A DNA stretch of 32,388 bases from CAZKTO01 sp964555685 (GTDB lineage Bacteria > Chloroflexota > Dehalococcoidia > SHYB01), in assembly GCA_964555685.1 (NCBI GenBank), contig CAZKTO010000031.1:1-32388 (forward strand), in the 5' to 3' direction. Shown here piece by piece: positions 1-6,160 of this stretch. The notes under the pieces are model-generated. The model was not told where the DNA came from. It made no database searches and saw only the letters and a program-made list of their open reading frames with translations. Each line of letters begins with the position of its first letter. The stretch's first letter is position 1. A program made the translations under genes and the position numbers.

Positions 1-28
1 CCATACTGTTCCTGCTGCGATCACGATT

Positions 29-78
29 GTTCAGACACCAGAAGCCCCGCCCGCCTCAGGCGGACTCCTCAGAATGAC
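29..78 (-). repeat. Short interspersed repeat starting GTCATTCTGAG
   Basis: Read on the minus strand from 78 downwards, this ~50-base segment starts GTCATTCTGAGGAG and contains a perfect 5-bp hairpin, CCGCC-TGA-GGCGG. It begins about 18 bases after the nuoF stop codon. The opening GTCATTC(T/A)GAG is shared with both ends of the GIY-YIG element at 25822-26255, but the interior differs. It may be a solo, non-coding member of a dispersed repeat family and could also help end nuoF transcription. Family membership is inferred from the shared 5' motif only. Confidence 0.5.
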
Positions 79-95
79 ATCTCGACCGTTGGGCC

Positions 96-1748
96 TCATT
101 GCACCGCCTCCTCGAACTCCTCCTGGAAGTAGCGATAGCCGGACTTGATCGGGTTCTCGGCGAGGTGGCCGTGGGCGCACAGGGACGACTTCATGGTCTG
201 GCCGATGACGAGAGCCGCCTCCAGCTCCTGGCGCTTCCCCTGGCCGTGCTCCATCCGGCCCAGGATATCGGCCAGCTGGCGCGTGCCGATGCGGCAGGGG
301 AAGCACTTGCCGCACGACTCCTCGGCGTTGAACTCGGCCAGCACCCGGGCCAGGTCCACCACCGAGACCGTCTCGTCGCCGGCGATGACGCCGCCCGAGC
401 CGAACATGGCCCCAGCCGCCACCATGGCGTCGAAGTCGAGCGCCATGTCGAGCGACGAGACCGGCAGGAAGCCGCCCAGGGGCCCGCCGGTCTGGAGCAC
501 TTTGAGGGCGCGCCCGCCGGGAACGCCGCCGCCGATCTCCTCGATGACCTGGCGCAGAGTGACGCCGAAGGGCACCTCGTAGAGGCCGGGGCGCTGGATG
601 TGACCCGAGAGGCAGACGAGAGCCGTGCCCTTGCTGCGCGCCGTGCCGATGCCGGCGAACCACTCGCCGCCGCGCTCGACGATCGTGGGGACGTAGGCGT
701 AGGTCTTGACGTTGTTGATGTTGGTGGGCCTGCCCCACAGTCCCTTGGCCGCCGGGAAGGGCGGCTTGTAGCGCGGCTGCGCCCGCTTGCCCTCCATCGC
801 CTCCATGAGCGCCGTCTCCTCGCCCGAGACGTAGCTCTCGCCCGTGAGGGCCACCTCGATCTCGAACGAGAAGTCGGCGCCGAGGATCTCCTTGCCCACG
901 AGGCCCAGGGCGCGCGCCTCCTCGATGGCCCGCTCGACGCGCGAGATGGGGAGCTCCCAGCCGGTGCGGATGAAGACGAAGCCCTTGCCGCCGCTGGCCT
1001 TGGTGGCGACGCCGCCGATCAGGATGCCCTCGAGCACGCGGTGGGGGTCGCTCTCCAGGAGGTGCTTGTCGTTGAAGGCGCCCGCGTCGCCCTCCTCGGC
1101 GTTGCAGACGTGGTACTTGACGGGGCCGGGCACGCCCTGAAGGAACCTCCACTTCATGGCGGCGGGGAAGGCGGCGCCGCCGCGCCCGCGCAGGCTGGCC
1201 CTCTCGATCTCGGCGACGACCTGCTCCGGCGTCATGGCGGTGAGGGCCTTGTGCAGGGCCCCGTAGCCGCCCCGGGCGATGTAGTGCCAGATGTTCGTGG
1301 GATCGGTGATGCCGCAGTTGGCCGTGGCGACGCGCCGCTGGAGCTTGAACTCGGGCCGGTCGAAGAGGCTGGGGAGGCCCGTGCCCTCGGTCTTGCCGAT
1401 GGCGCCCAGGAAGAGGTCCTGCGGGACACGGTCGCCGGCGACGTACTCGGCCACGAGGCGCCCAGCCGACTCCGGCGTGACGGGTCCAAAAAAGAGGCGC
1501 GGCCGCCCCGGCTTGATGACGCTGACGATGACCTCGAGGTAGTCGAGGCCCAGGCCGCCCGTGACGTGCACGTCCGCCGCGATGCCCCGGGCCTGGAGCG
1601 CGCGGCGCAGGGCGTCCATCACCTCCGGCGCGCCGGCGGCCAGCCCGTGGATGCCGTAGCCAACGAAGAGCTGGGGCCGCGCGGGCGCCTCGACGGCCTC
1701 CCAGACGGCCTGAGCCTTCTGCCGGAGCGCCTCGAACGACTCAGGCAC
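96..1748 (-). CDS. nuoF: NADH-quinone oxidoreductase subunit F (NuoF-like), 550 aa
   Basis: Binds NADH and FMN and passes electrons through a [4Fe-4S] cluster, as part of complex I or of an NAD-linked hydrogenase or formate dehydrogenase. Visible marks are the glycine-rich GRGGAAFPAAMKW stretch (188-200), the CNAEEGDAGAF nucleotide-binding segment (215-225), and the N3 cluster ligands C479, C482, C485 (ESCGKCFPC) and C524 (SSLCAHG). The first ~115 residues match the thioredoxin-like ferredoxin domain of HydB/HoxF-type proteins, but all four expected cysteines are gone (G30, G35, G65 and D69 stand near those places). The start is an ATG that overlaps the nuoE end by 8 bases, so the pair is probably translationally coupled. 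No complex I gene follows in the remaining 95 bases, so the partner catalytic subunit is unknown. Confidence 0.9.
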   Translation of the reverse strand: MPESFEALRQKAQAVWEAVEAPARPQLFVGYGIHGLAAGAPEVMDALRRALQARGIAADVHVTGGLGLDYLEVIVSVIKPGRPRLFFGPVTPESAGRLVAEYVAGDRVPQDLFLGAIGKTEGTGLPSLFDRPEFKLQRRVATANCGITDPTNIWHYIARGGYGALHKALTAMTPEQVVAEIERASLRGRGGAAFPAAMKWRFLQGVPGPVKYHVCNAEEGDAGAFNDKHLLESDPHRVLEGILIGGVATKASGGKGFVFIRTGWELPISRVERAIEEARALGLVGKEILGADFSFEIEVALTGESYVSGEETALMEAMEGKRAQPRYKPPFPAAKGLWGRPTNINNVKTYAYVPTIVERGGEWFAGIGTARSKGTALVCLSGHIQRPGLYEVPFGVTLRQVIEEIGGGVPGGRALKVLQTGGPLGGFLPVSSLDMALDFDAMVAAGAMFGSGGVIAGDETVSVVDLARVLAEFNAEESCGKCFPCRIGTRQLADILGRMEHGQGKRQELEAALVIGQTMKSSLCAHGHLAENPIKSGYRYFQEEFEEAVQ

Positions 1749-2238
1749 GGTGCGCCTCGGCGGTCCGTTGCGGCAAGGCGGCGAGCATCTGCTTCAGGCG
1801 CTCCTCCGTCAGGCGGCCCACGAGCCTGCCATCGATCCGGCCCACGGGGGCCAGGGCGCAGGCGCCGGCGCAGTCCAGCCCGCGCAGGGTGTACTCGCCG
1901 TCCTTGGTCGTGCCGCCGAACGAGCCGCCGGTCCGCTCCTCGGCCAGGCGCATGAGGCGCTGGCTGTTGAAGATATGGCAGGAGGGGCCCCGGCAGAGCT
2001 CGATCTGGTGGCGGCCCGGCGGCTCGAAGCGGAAGTGGGTGTAGAAGGTGGCCACGCCCCAGACCTCGTTGACGCTAGCCCCCGTGTACTCGGCCACGGC
2101 CGGGATGGCCTCCGGCGGGAGGTAGCTCAGCCTCTCCTGGATGGCGATGAGGCAGGAGAGGACGGTGTGGGTCTTGGTGCGCTGGCTGACCAGGATGTCC
2201 TTGAGCTTGGTGTCCACGGGCGCGCGGTCGAGGAGCAA
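1741..2238 (-). CDS. nuoE: NADH-quinone oxidoreductase subunit E (NuoE-like, [2Fe-2S])
   Basis: A 165-aa thioredoxin-fold [2Fe-2S] subunit that works with NuoF in NADH oxidation. The four cluster ligands are in canonical spacing: C82 and C87 (CRGPSC), then C123 and C127 (CAGAC). The N-terminal helical part has the family's 'LPPEAIPAVAEYTG...VWGVATFYTHF' pattern. No ATG is available. The longest frame starts with TTG at 2236-2238, a GTG lies seven codons in, and neither has a convincing Shine-Dalgarno. It is first in a two-gene operon with nuoF. Unlike NuoF, whose own N-terminal ferredoxin-like domain has lost its cysteines, NuoE keeps an intact cluster site, so it probably carries the [2Fe-2S] role alone. 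Confidence 0.9.
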   Translation of the reverse strand: MLLDRAPVDTKLKDILVSQRTKTHTVLSCLIAIQERLSYLPPEAIPAVAEYTGASVNEVWGVATFYTHFRFEPPGRHQIELCRGPSCHIFNSQRLMRLAEERTGGSFGGTTKDGEYTLRGLDCAGACALAPVGRIDGRLVGRLTEERLKQMLAALPQRTAEAHRA

Positions 2239-2295
2239 TCGTGAATTTTGGAACTAACGCGCCATGCTAGCACAGGCGTGGGAGAGGGGCAAGAA

Positions 2296-2316
2296 GGAAT
2301 TAGGAACGAGGGATTA
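2296..2316 (+). repeat. Three degenerate heptanucleotide repeats (GGRAYTR-like)
   Basis: Three contiguous 7-mers, GGAATTA, GGAACGA and GGGATTA, followed by GGGG, lie in the 260-base gap between nuoE and the lipoprotein gene. The same style of heptad recurs at 15540-15560. The rest of the gap (2239-2498) shows no convincing gene; its 84-codon ORF has no protein-like character. Confidence 0.4.
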
Positions 2317-2498
2317 GGGGTCGAAGAAAGGCTAGGGTGTAGTTCGAGCTTCGACAGGCAGCAGAGTAGACAGGCCTGCTACCCTATAAAGCCGCAGGAT
2401 CCCGCGCAGCGTATGCTCTGTTTGGTCAAGAAGTCCGGGCAGGCTCACCACGGCAGAGGGGTTAGTCCCGTGTTATCTGCATGCAATGGTGATTGGAG

Positions 2499-3587
2499 AT
2501 GAACCGGGTAGGGATTCCTTTGGCGACCCTGGGGGGCGTGCTCCTCCTCGTCGCAGCCTGCGGGGAAGCGCCGCCGGCGTCCACACCCGTGCCGAGTCCG
2601 ACGTTCGCGGTGCCGGCGACACCTACATCAAGCGCCACCGCGGCTCCCTTGCCCACCCTCCCAGCCACCGCTGCCGTGACTCCCGCACCGACGCCAACGC
2701 GAGCAGCCTCGCCCATTAGCCTGCCCACAGCCACATCCACTCTGGCGCCGACATCACCGCCAGTCACACCATCTCCGACCCCCACGGCAGCCACGCCCGG
2801 GCGCATCACCTGGGAATCGGAGCGGGACGGCAACAAAGAGATTTACGCCATGCGTCCCGACGGAACGAATATCACACGGCTCACCAACCATCCTGCTGCT
2901 GACCAGAACCCAGCCTGGTCACCTGATGGGACGAAAATCGCGTTTCATTCGAGCCGGGATGGCAACCCAGAAATCTACGTCATGAACGCCGCTGGCACAA
3001 ACATCATTCGTCTCACCAATAATCCAGCCATTGACCAAAATGCCGACTGGTCGCCCGATGGCCGCAGCATTGCGTTCTGGTCGAACCGAGATGGCAACCA
3101 AGAAATCTACGTGATGAACGCCGATGGGTCGAACCAGGGCCGACTGACCAACAACCCTGCCGTTGATCTGATTCCAGCATGGTCACCGGACGGCTCCAAG
3201 ATCGCCTTCCACTCGGGTCGCGACGGCAACCTGGAGATCTACGTCATGAATGCAGATGGCGCTGCGCAGACTCGCCTTACAAACCATGCTGAAGCCGACG
3301 TCAATCCGTCCTGGTCACCCGATGGCCGGAGCATCGTATTCTGGTCGAACCGGGATGGCAACCAGGAAATCTATCTCATGAATGCGGACGGCACAAGGCT
3401 GACCCGCCTGACCAACAACCCTGCACGCGAAGCCAACCCGTCTTGGTCGCCGGACGGCTCCAAGATCGTCTTCTGGTCTGATCGTGACGGGAACAACGAA
3501 ATCTACGTGATGAATGCGAACGGGACCGAGCAGCGTCGTCTCACCGACCACCCTGCCCTGGATGTAGCGCCTGACTGGGGGCAATAG
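2499..3587 (+). CDS. PD40/TolB-like six-bladed beta-propeller lipoprotein
   Basis: A 362-aa exported lipoprotein. A short signal peptide ends in a lipobox (L-V-A-A-C, Cys21). A Thr/Pro/Ala-rich linker of about 80 residues follows, then six ~43-residue PD40 (WD40-like) repeats that fill the C-terminal 255 residues. Each repeat carries RDGNxEIYxM, a xRLTxxP step and xWSPDG(S/R/T)xI. The chain starts inside one blade (ITWESERDGN) and ends with the matching outer strand (LDVAPDWGQ), as in 'velcro' closure of a propeller. TolB/PD40 propellers usually bind proteins or glycans outside the membrane; the ligand here is unknown. The repeats are also visible at DNA level as ~129-bp tandem units. The start is taken as ATG 2499; an in-frame TTG two codons upstream (2493) is possible. 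GC content is lower than in the neighbouring genes. Confidence 0.85.
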   Translation: MNRVGIPLATLGGVLLLVAACGEAPPASTPVPSPTFAVPATPTSSATAAPLPTLPATAAVTPAPTPTRAASPISLPTATSTLAPTSPPVTPSPTPTAATPGRITWESERDGNKEIYAMRPDGTNITRLTNHPAADQNPAWSPDGTKIAFHSSRDGNPEIYVMNAAGTNIIRLTNNPAIDQNADWSPDGRSIAFWSNRDGNQEIYVMNADGSNQGRLTNNPAVDLIPAWSPDGSKIAFHSGRDGNLEIYVMNADGAAQTRLTNHAEADVNPSWSPDGRSIVFWSNRDGNQEIYLMNADGTRLTRLTNNPAREANPSWSPDGSKIVFWSDRDGNNEIYVMNANGTEQRRLTDHPALDVAPDWGQ

Positions 3588-3635
3588 GTCTGGTGAGCAG
3601 CAGACGCTGATGCCCAGCACAGAGGAGAAGAACGC

Positions 3636-4667
3636 ATACCACGCATCGCCGTTTCACCGCTCACGGACCTGGGCACGCGCATCTTCATCGCCGCGGGCGC
3701 GCCGCCGGAGATCGCCCTGCGCGTCACTGGGGGACTCGTCCGGGCCAACGTCTACGGCATCGACTCCCATGGCGTCGTCCGCATCCCCGAGTACGTGCGG
3801 GCGGTCAAGAGCGGCCAGGTGAGGCCCTCGGCGACCCCAACGGTCGCCAGGGACAGCCTCGTCATCGCGGTGATCGACGGCCACTGGGGCTTCGGCCACG
3901 TGACCGCCCAGCGGGCGATGCAGGCCGCCATCGAGAAGGCGAAGGTCCACGGCGCCGGCATGGCCACCGCCTACAACTGCAACCACGTAGGGGCCGTCGG
4001 CGAGTACACGGAGATGACCGCCGACGCGGGGCTCACGGGGCTCGCCTTCGTCAACGGCATCGGCAAGTTCGTCGCGCCCCACGGCGGCAAGGCGCGCATG
4101 CTGAGCACCAACCCCATCGCCTTCTCCGTGCCCGTGCCGGGAGGGCGGCCCCTGCTGGTCGACTTCGCCACCAGCGTCGTGGCCGAAGGAAAGCTGAGAG
4201 TCGCGCGCAACAAAGGGGCCAAGGTGCCCCACGGCTGGGCCCTCGACCGAGAGGGCCAGAGCACCGACGACCCCAGCGCGTTCTACGACGGAGGGATGCT
4301 CCTTCCTCTTGGCAGTCCCCTGGCGGGGCACAAGGGCTACGGCCTCAGCATTATGATGGAGGTGCTGGCCGGGCTCCTGAGCGGGTCGGGCGTCGCCGCC
4401 CTGGGGACGCAGCGGGGCAACGGCTGCTTCTTGGTGGCCCTCGACCACGCCGCCTTCCGCCCGCCCGGCGAGTACCTGGCCGGCGTGCGCCGCCTGGTGG
4501 ACGCCCTGCGGGCCGCGCCGCCGCTGCCGGGCGTCGAGCGGGTCCTGGTGCCCGGCGACCCCGAGGCCCAGGCCCAAGCGGACCGCCTCCGCGACGGCAT
4601 CGAGCTGGACGACGTGACGTGGAAGGGGATCGCGGATGCCGCCCGGAGCGTGGGCGTGGAGCCGTAA
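3636..4667 (+). CDS. Ldh2-family malate/L-lactate dehydrogenase with apparent ATA start
   Basis: NAD(P)-dependent oxidoreductase of the Ldh_2 (malate/L-lactate/ureidoglycolate dehydrogenase) family, 343 aa, the usual length. Family marks are DSHGV with the catalytic His45, NCNHVGAVGEYTEMT, STNPIAFSVPVPG, VDFATSVVAEGK, and GHKGYGLSIMMEVLAG. The frame is open from 3597 and codes for family-like sequence (LTDLGTRIFIAAGAPPEIAL...VYGIDSHGVVRIPEYV) well upstream of the first GTG at 3795, so a start at 3795 would delete the N-terminus and catalytic His. No ATG, GTG or TTG exists in frame before it. An ATA at 3636 sits 8 bases after GAGGAG (3622-3627) and gives an N-terminus of the expected size. Either ATA is used, or an ATG has mutated, or there is a sequencing error. 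Substrate is not predictable from sequence alone. Confidence 0.85.
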   Translation: MPRIAVSPLTDLGTRIFIAAGAPPEIALRVTGGLVRANVYGIDSHGVVRIPEYVRAVKSGQVRPSATPTVARDSLVIAVIDGHWGFGHVTAQRAMQAAIEKAKVHGAGMATAYNCNHVGAVGEYTEMTADAGLTGLAFVNGIGKFVAPHGGKARMLSTNPIAFSVPVPGGRPLLVDFATSVVAEGKLRVARNKGAKVPHGWALDREGQSTDDPSAFYDGGMLLPLGSPLAGHKGYGLSIMMEVLAGLLSGSGVAALGTQRGNGCFLVALDHAAFRPPGEYLAGVRRLVDALRAAPPLPGVERVLVPGDPEAQAQADRLRDGIELDDVTWKGIADAARSVGVEP

Positions 4668-4685
4668 GCCGGCGGATCGGCAGGC

Positions 4686-5124
4686 CTATTTCGAGAGGGC
4701 CAAGGCCCTCTCCCGCAGGAGCTTCACGCCGTCGCCCCGCCAGGCGCTGCCGTGCATGCAGGCGAGCGTCCCAGGCTTGAGGGCGGCCAGCCGCTCCAGC
4801 ATCGTCCCCGCATGCTTGCTGTGGGAGAAGTAGTCCAGTCCGGCGCGGAGGGCCTCGCTGGGGCCCAGGATATCGGACTCGGTAACGGCTGGGGCGCCCA
4901 CGCCTGGCTGGGTGAAGAGGTCGCCGCAGAAAAGGGTCCGGGTGGACGACTCGAAGAGATAGCCGCACTCCCACGCGTGGGGCAGGTGCGGCGTATCGAG
5001 CCACTGGACCGTGTGTCTGCCCAGCGATGGGGGTCTCGCCATCGGCCATGGCCTTGGGCCAGCGGTCGGCCAGGTCGCCCATCGAGACCATGGCCGCCCC
5101 TCGTGCCATCTGGCGATGGCGCAT
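4686..5124 (-). pseudogene. Decayed metallo-beta-lactamase-fold hydrolase, 5'-truncated and frameshifted
   Basis: The 3' part encodes a clear MBL-fold C-terminal half: VQWLDTPHLPHAWECGYLFE, TLFCGDLFTQPG and LACMHGSAWRGDG, similar to MBL hydrolases of the flavodiiron/ODP type. The matching upstream piece (MVSMGDLADRWPKAMADGETP) is in another frame. Removing one base from the five-G run at 5029-5033 would join them smoothly (ADGETP to SLGRHTVQW). Upstream of about 5124 the frame closes at a stop, and the N-terminal region that normally holds the HxHxDH zinc ligands is missing; ftsY starts just beyond on the other strand. So there are two defects: a frameshift, which could be a homopolymer error, and a real 5' truncation. 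A working enzyme is unlikely. Confidence 0.75.
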
Positions 5125-5188
5125 TGTATCTCAAGGACGCCCCTGGGCGTCGCCGTCACTTCCGTTGACCCCAGGTAGGGCCGGTGCT

Positions 5189-6157
5189 ATGCTGGCTCAG
5201 ACGATGGTCGGCATCTTCAGGAGAAAGGACAAGCTGGAGGCGGGCCTCAAGAGGACCCGCGAGGGCCTCTTTGGCCGCGTCGCGCGGCTCCTCTCCCGGC
5301 CCACCATCGACGAGGCGGTCTGGGACGAACTGGAGGAGGCCCTGGTCTCGGCGGACGCCGGCGCGGCCCTCGCCGTGCGCCTGATCGAGCGGGCGCGCCA
5401 GCGCAGCCGCGACGAGCACGCCGCCGACGGCCAGGCGGTGCGGCGCATCCTGGAGGAGGAGCTGCGGCGCATCCTGGATGTGCAGGGGCCTGCGTCGCCC
5501 CTCGCCAGCGAGTCCACGCCGCTGGTCCTCCCGGCCCGGCCGTACGTCGTCCTCATGGTAGGCGTCAACGGCGTGGGCAAGACGACGGGCATCGCCAAGC
5601 TGGCGCACCTGCTGGGCCAGCGAGGCTTGCGGGTGGTGCTGGCGGCCGGCGATACCTTTCGCGCCGCGGGCGTCGAGCAGCTCGAGATCTGGGCCCGGCG
5701 GACCGGCGCGGAGATCGTCGCGCACCGTGCCGGGGCCGACCCCGGCGCCGTCGCCTTCGACGCGCTCCAGGCGGCCCAGGCTCGCGGCGCCGACGTCGTC
5801 ATCATCGACACGGCGGGCCGGCTGCACACCAAGGCGAACCTCATGGACGAGCTCAAGAAGGTCCGGCGCGTCGTTCAGCGCTTCAGCCCCGCGGCCCCTC
5901 ACGAGACGCTCCTCGTCATCGACGCGACGACAGGGCAGAACGCCCTCGCCCAGGCCAAGAGCTTCACCGAGGCGGTGGGCGTCACCGGCCTCTTCCTCGC
6001 CAAGCTCGACGGGACGGCCCGCGGGGGCATCGCCCTCGCCATCGCCGACCAGCTCCGGCTGCCCATCGTCTTCATCGGCACCGGCGAGCAGATGGACGAC
6101 ATCGCCCCCTTCGACGCCCAGGCGTACGCGGAGGCCCTTCTGGCCGCCGAGGCGTAG
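5189..6157 (+). CDS. ftsY: Signal recognition particle receptor FtsY
   Basis: SRP-GTPase that docks ribosome-nascent chain-SRP complexes at the membrane for co-translational insertion. The 322-aa protein has a short N-terminal basic segment (RRKDKLEAGLKRTREGLFGRVARLL), then the N domain and G domain: P-loop GVNGVGKTTGIAKLA (from ~125), DTFRAAGVEQLE (~155), IIDTAGR (~206), AKLDGTARGG (~270) and the closing GTGEQMDDIAPF. There is no long acidic A domain, as is usual outside proteobacteria. Start is ATG 5189; ATG 5204 (MVGIFRRKD) is five codons in and equally plausible, and neither has a strong Shine-Dalgarno. The DUF2298 gene follows after 3 bases in the same frame, so the two are probably co-transcribed, fitting a supply of many multi-pass membrane proteins. 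Confidence 0.95.
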   Translation: MLAQTMVGIFRRKDKLEAGLKRTREGLFGRVARLLSRPTIDEAVWDELEEALVSADAGAALAVRLIERARQRSRDEHAADGQAVRRILEEELRRILDVQGPASPLASESTPLVLPARPYVVLMVGVNGVGKTTGIAKLAHLLGQRGLRVVLAAGDTFRAAGVEQLEIWARRTGAEIVAHRAGADPGAVAFDALQAAQARGADVVIIDTAGRLHTKANLMDELKKVRRVVQRFSPAAPHETLLVIDATTGQNALAQAKSFTEAVGVTGLFLAKLDGTARGGIALAIADQLRLPIVFIGTGEQMDDIAPFDAQAYAEALLAAEA

Positions 6158-6160
6158 CCC

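Noticed and set aside
31..99. 22-codon minus-strand ORF whose ATG overlaps the nuoF stop
   Set aside because: It runs through the short interspersed repeat and has no Shine-Dalgarno; the coupling-like overlap is probably chance.
99..1955. 618-codon plus-strand frame over nuoF
   Set aside because: Shadow of nuoF; Arg/Ala/Asp-rich with no recognisable domain.
2248..2502. 84-codon ORF between nuoE and the lipoprotein gene
   Set aside because: Atypical composition, crosses the heptad repeats, no ribosome site or family likeness.
2816..3580. Regular ~129-bp tandem units considered as a CRISPR or satellite
   Set aside because: They are in-frame codons for PD40 propeller blades.
3610..3822. ATG-started 70-codon ORF at the front of the Ldh2 gene
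   Set aside because: Different frame from the enzyme; its product is Ser/Arg-rich nonsense, although its ATG might matter if an indel error is found.
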